Below are positions 36,530 through 44,546 of a stretch of 64,000 bases of DNA, piece after piece. The stretch lies in assembly GCF_900113705.1 (NCBI RefSeq), contig NZ_FOQI01000011.1, positions 1 to 64,000 on the forward strand, in the 5' to 3' direction. This stretch comes from Collimonas sp. OK307. Lineage in GTDB: Bacteria; Pseudomonadota; Gammaproteobacteria; Burkholderiales; Burkholderiaceae_D. The translations under genes were made by a program, and so were the position numbers. Under the pieces are notes generated by a model. The model was not told the origin of the DNA. It made no database searches and saw only the letters and a program-made list of their open reading frames with translations. Within the stretch, counting starts at the first letter, position 1. Each line of letters begins with the position of its first letter.

Positions 36530-37384
36530 TCAAGGCAGCAAGATCGATAACTCCTGGGCGCCGCGCAACAGCACGGGCAGGAATTCGTGCTCCAATTGAT
36601 CGATACTGACACGCGCTGCCTGCGCACCCACGTTCAACGCCGCCAGGACGGTGCCCGATGCGCCGCGCACCGGTACCGCTATGGAACGCAAGCCAAGTTC
36701 CAGTTCTTCATCATTGATCGCGTAACCTGCCTGGCGCACGTCAGCCAGGATCGTACGCAGTCGCTTGACGCTGGTTACCGTGTTCTCGGTCATCGGCCGC
36801 AGTTTGGTGCGGGCAAGGTATTGGTCAAGCTCGGCTGGCGGCATATGCGCCAGCATTACACGTCCCAAAGAAGTGCAATAGGCGGGCAGGCGGCTGCCAG
36901 TGTTCAGCGCAACCGACATCACACGTGAGGTGGCGGCGCGAGCTACGTATAGCACTTCGTCATCGTCCATCACAGCCAGCGAGCTCGATTCATTCAGCGC
37001 GCGACTAATGTTGTTCAGGCAAGGTTGGGCCGATACCGTCAGCGGCGTCGACGACAAATAGGAGTAGCCTAGAGTCAGTACCTTGGGCCGCAGCGAGAAA
37101 TTGTTCAGCTCGGCATCCACATAACCCAACTCCCTCAGCGTATGCAGGCAACGTCGCACGGCTGCGCGCGGAATGCCGGTTTTCTGGCTGATGTTGGCGA
37201 TCGTTTGCGGCTTGCGTGAATCGCTGAAAGCCTGCACCACGGCGAGGCCGCGTGCCAGCGATGTCATGAAGCTGGGGTCCGCCAGCGCGTCGATCTGTTC
37301 GGCGATGCTGGGTTCGTGCCCGTCTGCGTGCTCCTCCAATGTCTCGGCGGCAGGGCTGGCTTTGGTAGTCGTGGTCTTGGGCAT
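36530..37384 (-). CDS. pcaR: IclR-family regulator PcaR
   Basis: A 284-residue regulator. After a 35-residue variable N-terminus comes DPSFMTSLARGLAVVQAFSD, closely like Pseudomonas PcaR. The winged helix-turn-helix is at about 45-100 (TIANISQKTGIPRAAVRRCL) and the IclR effector domain at about 110-275 (RLPAYCTSLGRVMLAHM, DEELELGLRSIAVPV). PcaR activates pcaI and transport genes in response to beta-ketoadipate. It is divergent from pcaIJF, but a 261-bp inverted-repeat element separates them. Boxes matching the PcaR consensus lie at 35148 and 37749. Confidence 0.9.
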   Translation of the reverse strand: MPKTTTTKASPAAETLEEHADGHEPSIAEQIDALADPSFMTSLARGLAVVQAFSDSRKPQTIANISQKTGIPRAAVRRCLHTLRELGYVDAELNNFSLRPKVLTLGYSYLSSTPLTVSAQPCLNNISRALNESSSLAVMDDDEVLYVARAATSRVMSVALNTGSRLPAYCTSLGRVMLAHMPPAELDQYLARTKLRPMTENTVTSVKRLRTILADVRQAGYAINDEELELGLRSIAVPVRGASGTVLAALNVGAQAARVSIDQLEHEFLPVLLRGAQELSILLP

Positions 37385-37409
37385 GGCTTGATTTTAATGC
37401 AGGAGTTAG

Positions 37410-37670
37410 GGTCTGTTAACAATTAATTTGGGGGTGCGAACGCGCGGCAGGCGTTACAGGCCTAGGCGCGACGACGCGACGTAGCGGTGCTACGGCAAGG
37501 AGGAGTAACAACGGCATGTGACGCCTGCAGCCGTTCACTGAGGGTTCAAACCAAAACGTGCGCTGGCCGCGTTGCATGGCTTGCTGGGGCACCAGCCCCA
37601 GCTACGCCACGCGCCTTGCCACCACACGTTTTGGTTTGAACGCATCTCCCAAATTAATTGTTAACAGGCC
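37410..37670. repeat. Nested inverted-repeat element, MITE-like
   Basis: Outer 23-base terminal inverted repeats (37410-37432 and 37648-37670) match at 22 positions. Inside, a 16-base perfect inverted repeat (37545-37560 with 37625-37640, TTCAAACCAAAACGTG) forms a second arm pair. There is no coding frame. The size and terminal repeats fit a miniature non-autonomous element or a Burkholderiales intergenic repeat. Confidence 0.7.
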
Positions 37671-37695
37671 TTAGGTTCGAAAGGTGTTTTTTTTC

Positions 37696-37725
37696 TTGAC
37701 CTGGGCGGTCACTGCTAGATACACT
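37696..37725 (+). promoter_or_regulatory. Candidate sigma-70 promoter of pcaI operon
   Basis: TTGACC (37696-37701), 18 bases, TACACT (37720-37725). The two PcaR-type boxes follow directly. Alternatively CATAAT at 37763-37768 is the -10 and the box at 37749 lies between -35 and -10. Confidence 0.5.
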
Positions 37726-37729
37726 AATC

Positions 37730-37744
37730 GTTCGGTAATCAATC
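37730..37744 (+). promoter_or_regulatory. Weak PcaR-type box
   Basis: GTTCGGTAATCAATC matches the Pseudomonas PcaR box, as I recall it, at 11 of 15 positions and sits 19 bases upstream of the strong box, measured start to start, in the same orientation. Confidence 0.4.
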
Positions 37745-37748
37745 ATTA

Positions 37749-37763
37749 GTTCGATTATCGCAC
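37749..37763 (+). promoter_or_regulatory. PcaR-type binding site before pcaI
   Basis: GTTCGATTATCGCAC, the same 15-mer as before the porin gene. It lies 78 bases before the pcaI start. Confidence 0.72.
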
Positions 37764-37840
37764 ATAATTGTATGTTTGGCTAAGGCAGCCGGCAGCGTAC
37801 GACAGCAAGTCAGCGGGCGTGCGCATCACCGAGACGGAAT

Positions 37841-38506
37841 ATGATCGACAAAACATTTGAATCAATCGAGCGCGCCGTAGCCGATATTCATGACGGCGCG
37901 ACTGTCATGATTGGCGGTTTTGGTAACGCCGGCATGCCGGCGGCGCTGATCGATGCGCTGATTGAGCAAGGCGCGCGCGAACTCACCATTGTCAACAACA
38001 ACGCCGGCAACGGCGATACCGGACTGGCCGCGCTGCTGGCGGCGGGGCGGGTGCGCAAGATCATCTGCTCCTTCCCGCGCCAGGCTGATTCCCAGCACTT
38101 CGATGCGCTCTACCGCGCCGGAAAGATCGAGCTGGAACTGACCCCGCAGGGCAACCTGGCCGAACGCATCCGCGCCGCCGGCGCCGGCATCGGCGGTTTC
38201 TTTACGCCGACCGGCTACGGCACGCTGCTGGCCGTCGGCAAGGAAACGCGCGAGATCAATGGCCGCATGTACGTGCTGGAGTCGCCGATCCACGCCGACT
38301 TTGCGCTGATCAAGGCGCTGCACGGCGACCGCTGGGGCAACCTCGTATACCGCAAGACCGCGCGCAATTTCGGTCCCATCATGGCGATGGCGGCCAAAGT
38401 TACCGTGGCTCAGGTGCATAAAGTGGTGGCGCTAGGCGAGCTCGATCCGGAAGCGATCATAACGCCCGGCATCTTTGTCCAACGCGTGGTACAGGAGGCC
38501 GTATGA
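37841..38506 (+). CDS. pcaI: 3-oxoadipate CoA-transferase subunit A
   Basis: A 221-residue alpha subunit of the succinyl-CoA:3-oxoadipate CoA-transferase, which activates beta-ketoadipate with CoA from succinyl-CoA. It has the family segment GATVMIGGFGNAGMPAALID (about residues 19-38), then ELTIVNNNAGNGDTGLAALL and GGFFTPTGYGTLLA. It begins the pcaIJF-livHMGF transcript. The stop overlaps the pcaJ start by four bases. Upstream lie a promoter and PcaR-type boxes. Confidence 0.95.
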   Translation: MIDKTFESIERAVADIHDGATVMIGGFGNAGMPAALIDALIEQGARELTIVNNNAGNGDTGLAALLAAGRVRKIICSFPRQADSQHFDALYRAGKIELELTPQGNLAERIRAAGAGIGGFFTPTGYGTLLAVGKETREINGRMYVLESPIHADFALIKALHGDRWGNLVYRKTARNFGPIMAMAAKVTVAQVHKVVALGELDPEAIITPGIFVQRVVQEAV

Positions 38507-39162
38507 CGAACCCGAACTCGAGCCGTTACACCCGCGAACAAATCGCCGCCCGTGTGGCGCAGGATATCCCCGAAGGCGCTTACGTTAACCTGGGCATCGG
38601 CTTGCCGACCAAGGTCGCCAACTACCTGCCGGCCGAACGCGAAGTATTCCTGCATAGCGAAAACGGCTTGCTCGGCATGGGCCCGGCGCCGGCGCCGGGC
38701 GAGGAAGACGATGACCTGATCAACGCCGGCAAACAGCCTGTGACGCTGCTGGTCGGCGGCGCCTATTTCCACCACGGAGATTCGTTCGCCATGATGCGCG
38801 GCGGCCATCTGGATATCTGCGTATTGGGCGCCTTCCAGGTAGCAGCCAACGGCGACCTGGCCAACTGGCACACCGGCGCACCGGATGCGATTCCGGCTGT
38901 CGGTGGTGCGATGGACCTGGCCATCGGCGCCAAGCAAGTGTTTGTGATGATGGATCACCAGACCAAGACCGGCGAAAGCAAGATCGTGGAACAGTGCAGT
39001 TATCCGCTGACCGGCGTGGCTTGCGTCAACCGCATCTATACCGACTTGGCCGTACTGGACGTTACGCCGGCCGGACTCGCGGTGCGGGAAATGGCGCCCG
39101 GACTGACCTTTGAAGAATTGCAGGCCGCGACCGCAGCAACCTTGCTGCCGCCGGTGAAGTGA
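38503..39162 (+). CDS. pcaJ: 3-oxoadipate CoA-transferase subunit B
   Basis: A 219-residue beta subunit. The catalytic Glu lies in the HSENGLLGMGPAP motif (about residue 47); GAYVNLGIGLPTKVANYLP at about 25-43 is also typical. It works with PcaI. The ATG overlaps the pcaI stop, so translation is coupled. The AQV-type C-terminus ends just before pcaF. Confidence 0.95.
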   Translation: MTNPNSSRYTREQIAARVAQDIPEGAYVNLGIGLPTKVANYLPAEREVFLHSENGLLGMGPAPAPGEEDDDLINAGKQPVTLLVGGAYFHHGDSFAMMRGGHLDICVLGAFQVAANGDLANWHTGAPDAIPAVGGAMDLAIGAKQVFVMMDHQTKTGESKIVEQCSYPLTGVACVNRIYTDLAVLDVTPAGLAVREMAPGLTFEELQAATAATLLPPVK

Positions 39163-39173
39163 GCGAGGACAAT

Positions 39174-40385
39174 ATGAAAGAAGCCAAAGAAGCATTTATT
39201 TGCGATGCAATCCGGACGCCCATCGGCCGTTACGGCGGATCGCTGAAGGATATGCGCGCCGACGACCTTGGCGCGCTGCCGCTACGCGAGTTGATGCGCC
39301 GCAATGCCGGCGTTGACTGGAAAGAAGTCGATGACGTGATCTACGGTTGCGCCAACCAGGCCGGTGAAGACAACCGCAACGTGGCGCGCATGTCGGCGCT
39401 GCTGGCCGGTCTGCCGCAGGAAGTTCCCGGCTCCACTGTCAACCGTCTGTGCGGTTCAGGCATGGACGCAGTTGGCACGGCGGCGCGGGCGATCCGGTCC
39501 GGCGACGCCAGCCTGATGATCGCCGGCGGCGTGGAATCGATGACGCGTGCGCCTTTCGTCATGGGCAAGGCAGACGCGGCGTTTTCGCGCAGCGCCGCCA
39601 TCTACGACACTACCATCGGCTGGCGCTTTCCCAACAAGGTGATGAAAGAACTGTACGGCGTCGACGCGATGCCGGAGACGGCCGAAAATGTCGCCGACGA
39701 CTACAAGATAAGCCGTGCCGACCAGGATAAATTCGCCTTGGCCAGCCAGCAAAAGACGGCCCGCGCGCAGCGCGAAGGTTTGTTCAGCGACGAGATCGTG
39801 CCGGTGTCGCTGGCGCAGAAGAAGGGCGATTCCATCGTCTTCTCACAGGATGAGCATCCGCGCGAGACCACGGCCGAAGCACTTGCCAGGCTGAAAGGCG
39901 TGGTGCGTGCTGATGGCAGTGTCACGGCTGGCAATGCCTCTGGTGTCAACGACGGCGCCTGTGCGTTGCTGATCGCCAGCGCCGAAGCAGCGGCACGCCA
40001 CGGCCTGACGCCGCGCGCGCACATTGTCGGCATGGTGACGGCGGGCGTGGCGCCGCGCGTGATGGGCATCGGCCCGGCGCCGGCTACGCAAAAGCTGATG
40101 CGCCAGTTGGGCATGAGTTTGGATCAGATGGACATCATCGAACTGAACGAAGCTTTCGCCTCACAGGGGTTGGCCGTACTGCGTGAACTGGGCCTGCGCG
40201 ACGATGATCCGCGCGTCAACCCGCTGGGCGGCGCTATTGCACTGGGCCACCCGCTGGGCATGAGCGGTGCCCGCTTGGTGACTACCGCGATGTATCAACT
40301 GCACCGTACCGGCGGCCGCTATGCGCTATGCACCATGTGCATCGGCGTGGGGCAGGGGATTGCCATCGTCATCGAGCGGGTATGA
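39174..40385 (+). CDS. pcaF: 3-oxoadipyl-CoA thiolase
   Basis: A 403-residue thiolase cleaving beta-ketoadipyl-CoA to succinyl-CoA and acetyl-CoA, the last step of the pathway. Active-site residues are visible: Cys in [12 protein letters not shown] (about residue 90), His in [12 protein letters not shown] (about 356) and Cys in [10 protein letters not shown] (about 386). The ATG at 39174 has GAGGA before it and gives the usual length; a GTG at 39159 overlapping the pcaJ stop is in frame and possible. Confidence 0.95.
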   Translation: MKEAKEAFICDAIRTPIGRYGGSLKDMRADDLGALPLRELMRRNAGVDWKEVDDVIYGCANQAGEDNRNVARMSALLAGLPQEVPGSTVNRLCGSGMDAVGTAARAIRSGDASLMIAGGVESMTRAPFVMGKADAAFSRSAAIYDTTIGWRFPNKVMKELYGVDAMPETAENVADDYKISRADQDKFALASQQKTARAQREGLFSDEIVPVSLAQKKGDSIVFSQDEHPRETTAEALARLKGVVRADGSVTAGNASGVNDGACALLIASAEAAARHGLTPRAHIVGMVTAGVAPRVMGIGPAPATQKLMRQLGMSLDQMDIIELNEAFASQGLAVLRELGLRDDDPRVNPLGGAIALGHPLGMSGARLVTTAMYQLHRTGGRYALCTMCIGVGQGIAIVIERV

Positions 40386-40416
40386 CGCCTTAACATTGAA
40401 CCCTGGAGGAGACACC

Positions 40417-40533
40417 ATGAGTAACAAAACAAATAAAAAAACAAATAAAAAAACAAATAAAAAAACAAATAAAAAAACGAATCGCAATAAAATCTGCGGC
40501 CCATCGCGCTCGCGCGAGAGGCAGCCATGCTAA
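40417..40533 (+). CDS. Small repeat-built ORF between pcaF and livH
   Basis: A 38-codon frame with one of the best ribosome binding sites in the operon (CTGGAGGA, seven bases before the ATG). It encodes MSNK followed by four TNKK units and TNRNK, then a Cys- and Arg-containing tail ending in ERQPC. Its stop (TAA, 40531-40533) overlaps the livH start (40527), so translating it would couple to livH. The repeats are exact 12-base units (40429-40476) with A7 runs. The base composition differs sharply from the GC-rich neighbours. Nothing matches a known family; it could be a leader, a spacer after loss of a binding-protein gene, or a real micro-protein. Confidence 0.5.
   Translation: MSNKTNKKTNKKTNKKTNKKTNRNKICGPSRSRERQPC
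40429..40476 (+). repeat. Four 12-bp tandem repeats (ACAAATAAAAAA)
   Basis: Four perfect units, 48 bases, in frame within a small ORF. Because the unit is a multiple of three, copy-number change would not shift the frame, but the A7 tracts could cause polymerase slippage. Confidence 0.92.
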
Positions 40534-41393
40534 CCAACCTGATCGGCGTGCTGTTTGACGGCATTGCCTACGGCAGCCTTCTTTTCCTCATCAGCGTGGG
40601 CCTGTCGGTAACTATGGGCATGATGAACTTCATCAACCTGGCGCATGGCGCCTTCGCCATGCTCGGCGGCTACGTCAGCGTGACGGTGCTGTCGCGTTTT
40701 GGCGTGCCGTTCCTGCCCTCGTTGCTGCTGGCCTTCCTGGCATCGGCGGTGGCAGGTTTGGTGTTGGAACGCCTGCTGTACCGGCGTCTGTACAAAGCCA
40801 GCCACCTGGACCAGGTGTTGTTCTCCATCGGCCTGACATTCATGGCGGTGGCCGGCGCTACCTGGCTGTACGGACCGACCCAGCAACCGGTGACGCTGCC
40901 GGACTGGCTGCGCGGCCAGGTTTCACTGTTAGGGCTGGATGTGGGCGCCTATCGTTTGTTCCTGATCGGCGTGGTGGTCCTGATTACTGCTGCACTGGGA
41001 TTACTGATCGAGCGCACCCGCTTTGGCGCGCAGATCCGCGCCGCTGTCGACAACCAGACCGCGTCCGCAGGCCTCGGCATCAACGTCAGCCTGGTGTTCA
41101 GCCTGACCTTTGCGCTGGGTTCCGGCCTGGCTGGCCTGGGCGGTGGCCTGGGCATTGACGTGCTGGGCCTTGACCCGACATTCCCGATCAAGTACATGGT
41201 CTACTTCCTGCTGGTGGTGGCGGTTGGCGGCGCCGGCACGATCAAGGGGCCGCTGGTGGCCGCGCTGATCCTTGGCGTGTTCGACGTGGCCGGTAAATAC
41301 TATGTGCCGCAAATTGGCGCCTTCGTCATCTATGGCCTGATGGTGCTGTTGCTGATCCTGTTCCCGGCCGGTTTGATGCGGAGGAAAGCATGA
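40527..41393 (+). CDS. livH: ABC transporter permease, LivH family
   Basis: A 288-residue inner-membrane permease with about eight helices. It has the LivH pattern GIAYGSLLFLISVGLSVTMGMMNFINLAHGAF at about 9-40 (in parts) and the EAA-like loop region VDNQTASAGLGINV at about 172. In this operon it most likely imports aromatic acids rather than leucine. It overlaps the preceding small ORF and the livM start (ATGA). Confidence 0.92.
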   Translation: MLTNLIGVLFDGIAYGSLLFLISVGLSVTMGMMNFINLAHGAFAMLGGYVSVTVLSRFGVPFLPSLLLAFLASAVAGLVLERLLYRRLYKASHLDQVLFSIGLTFMAVAGATWLYGPTQQPVTLPDWLRGQVSLLGLDVGAYRLFLIGVVVLITAALGLLIERTRFGAQIRAAVDNQTASAGLGINVSLVFSLTFALGSGLAGLGGGLGIDVLGLDPTFPIKYMVYFLLVVAVGGAGTIKGPLVAALILGVFDVAGKYYVPQIGAFVIYGLMVLLLILFPAGLMRRKA

Positions 41394-42451
41394 ACGCCGT
41401 CGCCAAGGCCGCTATCAAGGCGGCGCCTACGCCTTTACATGTGTCAACCAAGATGAGCAAAGCCGATATGAGATCTACACTGCGTTTGCCGAATGACCGC
41501 TGGAAGCCGCTGGAGGTTGTCTTCTGGCTGTTGCCGGTGGCGGCATATTTCCTCTTTCCGGGCTACCTGGTTCTGATCAGCCAGATCATGATCGTCGGCC
41601 TGTTCGCGCTGTCGCTGGACCTGATCCTGGGTTACGCCGGCATAGTCTCGCTGGGTCACGCGGCATTCTTCGGCCTGGGCGCCTACACTGCTGGTTTGCT
41701 GTCGGTACATGGCTGGAGCGAGCCGTTGAGCGGGCTGCTGGCCGGCGCCGTGGTGGCTGGTCTGTTTGGCTTTATCACCTCGTTCCTGGTGGTGCGTGGC
41801 CAGGACCTGACCCGGTTGATGGTGACGTTGGGGATTGGCTTGATGTTGTTTGAGGCCGCCAATAAAGCTGCCTTCATCACCGGCGGTGTCGACGGCCTGT
41901 CCGGCATGACGGGCGGTAAACTGCTCGGCCTGTTCGAGTTCGACCTGAATGGCAAGGTCGCCTATTGCTATAGCCTGGCGACACTATTCATCCTGTTCGT
42001 GGCGCTGCGCCGACTGGTCAAGTCGCCGTTCGGCCTGAGCCTGATCGGTATCCGCGAAGGCGGGCGGCGCATGCCGGCGTTGGGCGCTGATGTCAACCGG
42101 CGCCTGGTGACAGTGTTCACCGTCTCCGCCGCCATCGCCGGTGTGGCCGGTGCATTACTGGCGCAGACTACACAGTTTGTCGGCCTCGATATGCTGGGTT
42201 TTCCGCGTTCGGCAGAACTGCTGATCATATTGGTGTTGGGTGGGACCGGACGCTTGTACGGAGCGCTGATCGGCGCCGCGGTCTTCATGCTGGCGCAGGA
42301 CTATATCTCCGGCCTGGATCCGGCCTACTGGCAGTTTTATATCGGCCTGTTGCTGATCCTGATCGTGCTGTTTGCGCGCGGCGGCATCCTGGGTGGACTT
42401 GAACTGATCGTCCAGCGTTTGAAACCGTCGTACCGCAAGGAGCAAGCATGA
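41390..42451 (+). CDS. livM: ABC transporter permease, LivM family
   Basis: A 353-residue permease. After a 45-residue cytoplasmic extension come about nine helices with the LivM signature LSLDLILGYAGIVSLGHAAFFGLGAY (about 77-102) and IREGGRRMPALGADVNRRLV (about 218-237). It pairs with LivH. The start overlaps the livH stop and its stop overlaps livG, so all four ABC genes are translationally coupled. Confidence 0.92.
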   Translation: MNAVAKAAIKAAPTPLHVSTKMSKADMRSTLRLPNDRWKPLEVVFWLLPVAAYFLFPGYLVLISQIMIVGLFALSLDLILGYAGIVSLGHAAFFGLGAYTAGLLSVHGWSEPLSGLLAGAVVAGLFGFITSFLVVRGQDLTRLMVTLGIGLMLFEAANKAAFITGGVDGLSGMTGGKLLGLFEFDLNGKVAYCYSLATLFILFVALRRLVKSPFGLSLIGIREGGRRMPALGADVNRRLVTVFTVSAAIAGVAGALLAQTTQFVGLDMLGFPRSAELLIILVLGGTGRLYGALIGAAVFMLAQDYISGLDPAYWQFYIGLLLILIVLFARGGILGGLELIVQRLKPSYRKEQA

Positions 42452-43209
42452 CGAATCAAGATATTGCTTTGCGCACCGAAGGCTTGTCGAAGAGCTGGGG
42501 CGAGTTCGCCGCCAACAGCGATGTGAGCCTGACCTTCGCGCAGGGTGCGCGCCATGCATTGATCGGCCCGAACGGCGCTGGCAAGACCACTTTCATCAAC
42601 CTGCTGACGGGTGGATATGCGCCCAGCAGCGGCAAGGTCTATCTGGGCGATCAGGACATCACGCATCTGCCGCAGCACAAGCGCGTGCAGCGCGGCATGA
42701 CACGCACCTTTCAGATCAATACGCTGTTCGCTGGCATGACGGTGCTTGAATCGGTGGCGTTGGCGATCTGCGAGCGGCGCGGCCTGTATTCGGTCTGGTA
42801 CAAGACCGTCGAAAAACATACCGACGTTATCGACGAGGCGATGGCGCTGCTGGCCACGCTTAAATTGTCGGCAGAGGCCAACAGCGTCACGCGCAGCCTG
42901 GCTTACGGAAAGCAGCGGCTGGTAGAGATCGCGCTGGCCCTGGCGACCAAGCCAGGCATTCTGCTGCTCGATGAGCCGGCAGCCGGTATTCCGCAAGCCG
43001 AGAGCAAGGAACTGTTCGAAGTGATCGCCCAGTTGCCGCGTGATGTCACCGTGGTCTTCATCGAACATGACATGGGGCTGGTGTTCCGTTTCGCCGACCG
43101 TATCACGGTACTGGTTGGCGGCAAGGTGCTGACCGAAGGCACGCCGGCAGAAATCGCGGCAGACCCGCGCGTCAAGGAAGTCTATCTGGGGGAGGCGGAA
43201 CATGCGTGA
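42448..43209 (+). CDS. livG: ABC transporter ATP-binding protein, LivG family
   Basis: A 253-residue ATPase: Walker A GPNGAGKTTF (about residue 38), the LivG insertion with MTRTFQINTLF, a degenerate signature (SLAYGKQRLVEIALAL, LSGGQ-equivalent) and Walker B ILLLDEPAAGI. It energises the importer with LivF. Overlaps livM by four bases and livF by eight. Confidence 0.93.
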   Translation: MTNQDIALRTEGLSKSWGEFAANSDVSLTFAQGARHALIGPNGAGKTTFINLLTGGYAPSSGKVYLGDQDITHLPQHKRVQRGMTRTFQINTLFAGMTVLESVALAICERRGLYSVWYKTVEKHTDVIDEAMALLATLKLSAEANSVTRSLAYGKQRLVEIALALATKPGILLLDEPAAGIPQAESKELFEVIAQLPRDVTVVFIEHDMGLVFRFADRITVLVGGKVLTEGTPAEIAADPRVKEVYLGEAEHA

Positions 43210-43915
43210 GTTGCTGGCGCTCGATAAAGTCACCGCCGGTTATGGCGAGTCTATCGTGCTGGAAGATGTGTCTTTCAAAATGAACGAGGGCGACAGCCTG
43301 TCCCTGCTGGGACGTAATGGTGTCGGTAAAACCAGCCTGCTGGTGACATTGATGGGATTGACGCGTTTGCATGGTGGCAGTATCCGCTGGGCCGGCAGCG
43401 ATATCGCCCGTGTCCCGACTTACAAGCGTTCGCGCGCAGGCCTGGGCTGGGTTCCGCAGGAACGCCATATGTTCCCGTCGCTGACGGTGGAAGAGCATCT
43501 GACGGTGGTGGCCCGTTCCGGCGCTGGCGCCGGCCCGTGGAATCTGCAGAAAATCTACCAGATATTCCCGCGTTTGCTGGAACGCCGCACTAACTTCGGC
43601 AATCAGTTGTCCGGCGGTGAGCAGCAGATGGTGGCGATTGCCCGTGCGCTGATGACCAATCCGCGCATCCTGCTGCTGGACGAGCCGATGGAAGGACTGG
43701 CGCCGATCATCGTGCAGGAACTGGTGCGCGTGATCCGCAAGTTGGTGCAGGATGAGGGTATGTCGGTGATCGTGGTCGAGCAGCACGCGCGGCTGGCGCT
43801 GTCGCTGACCCAGCGCGCCATCGTACTCGATCGCGGCCGCATCGTGCACGACTCGGACAGCGCGAGCCTCCTGGGCGACAACGATAAGCTGGATCGGCTG
43901 GTGGCAGTGGCTTGA
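43202..43915 (+). CDS. livF: ABC transporter ATP-binding protein, LivF family
   Basis: A 237-residue ATPase with Walker A LGRNGVGKTSL (about residue 37), signature LSGGEQQMVAIARAL and Walker B ILLLDEPMEGLAPII. It is the last gene of the pcaIJF-livHMGF run. The MarR gene lies tail to tail nine bases beyond. Confidence 0.93.
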   Translation: MRELLALDKVTAGYGESIVLEDVSFKMNEGDSLSLLGRNGVGKTSLLVTLMGLTRLHGGSIRWAGSDIARVPTYKRSRAGLGWVPQERHMFPSLTVEEHLTVVARSGAGAGPWNLQKIYQIFPRLLERRTNFGNQLSGGEQQMVAIARALMTNPRILLLDEPMEGLAPIIVQELVRVIRKLVQDEGMSVIVVEQHARLALSLTQRAIVLDRGRIVHDSDSASLLGDNDKLDRLVAVA

Positions 43916-43924
43916 ACGATCCGT

Positions 43925-44404
43925 TCAGTCGCCGCCCGGCGCTGCCAACGGTGCGCGGCTTTGTTCATTGTTGGCATTGACCAGCTTGCTCAGCAGTTCC
44001 ATGAACTGCAACTGCTCCGATCCGTTCAGCGGCGCCAGGATGCGGCGCCGCAAGCGTTGAGATCCAGGGATCAGGTTTTCTAGCAATTGCTCTCCGGCCG
44101 GGGTAATGGTCAGTGCGCGCTGGCGGCGATTGTGGGGAATCACCTTGCGCTCCAACAGGCATTTTTCCTCCAGGCGCGCGCATACGGTGGCGCCGGTGGA
44201 TGTGTCTATGCCGGTGAGAGCAGCAAGTGTGACCTGGTCGGTGCCAGGGTGGTCGGCCAGGTTGCGCAGCATCGCGTACTGCACCGGTGTCAGCTCGTTG
44301 CCCATCTCGTCGTAGAAGATCGATACCGAAATCTGCTGGGCGCGGCGTAGCAGATGGCCAGGGTGCTCGTACAGGTTGATCAGTTTGCTTTCTATCTCTG
44401 GCAT
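43925..44404 (-). CDS. MarR-family transcriptional regulator
   Basis: A 159-residue winged-helix dimer of the MarR family (GNELTPVQYAMLRNLADHPG at about 34-53, LTGIDTSTGATVCARLEEKCLLER with the recognition helix at about 62-86). MarR proteins usually repress catabolic or efflux genes until a phenolic ligand binds. It is divergent from vanAB across 142 bases that contain a TTAATATTAA palindrome near the vanA transcription start and a tandem 12-mer, so vanillate-responsive control of vanAB is likely. Confidence 0.87.
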   Translation of the reverse strand: MPEIESKLINLYEHPGHLLRRAQQISVSIFYDEMGNELTPVQYAMLRNLADHPGTDQVTLAALTGIDTSTGATVCARLEEKCLLERKVIPHNRRQRALTITPAGEQLLENLIPGSQRLRRRILAPLNGSEQLQFMELLSKLVNANNEQSRAPLAAPGGD

Positions 44405-44431
44405 ATAGGTTCTCTGGTTGTGCGGCGCAAT

Positions 44432-44455
44432 ATCGAAAGTTGAATCGAAAGTTGA
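44432..44455. promoter_or_regulatory. Tandem 12-mer in marR-vanA promoter region
   Basis: ATCGAAAGTTGA occurs twice in direct tandem, ending ten bases before the -35 of the vanA promoter. A likely activator or repressor site; the protein is not known. Confidence 0.45.
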
Positions 44456-44464
44456 TATCGACCG

Positions 44465-44492
44465 TTTACTTCGTCGGTTTACTGGCTATACT
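44465..44492 (+). promoter_or_regulatory. Candidate vanA promoter
   Basis: TTTACT (44465-44470), 16 bases, TATACT (44487-44492), 55 bases before the vanA start. Confidence 0.5.
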
Positions 44493-44510
44493 TTACGACA
44501 TTCAGTGTAC

Positions 44511-44520
44511 TTAATATTAA
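44511..44520. promoter_or_regulatory. Candidate MarR operator
   Basis: The perfect palindrome TTAATATTAA lies about 20 bases downstream of the vanA -10, where a bound MarR dimer would block transcription. Confidence 0.4.
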
Positions 44521-44546
44521 ACTAAAAACCCGGATAAGGAGACAAG

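Larger units (their letters stand above)
37385..37840. other. pcaR-pcaI intergenic region
   Basis: 456 bases with no gene. The first 285 bases are almost filled by a nested inverted-repeat element (37410-37670). The rest carries the pcaI promoter with two PcaR-type boxes. Upstream of the element only 25 bases are left for the pcaR promoter, so pcaR is probably transcribed from within or across the element. Confidence 0.65.

Noticed and set aside
40429..40476. CRISPR-like array
   Set aside because: The repeats are short, directly tandem and have no spacers.
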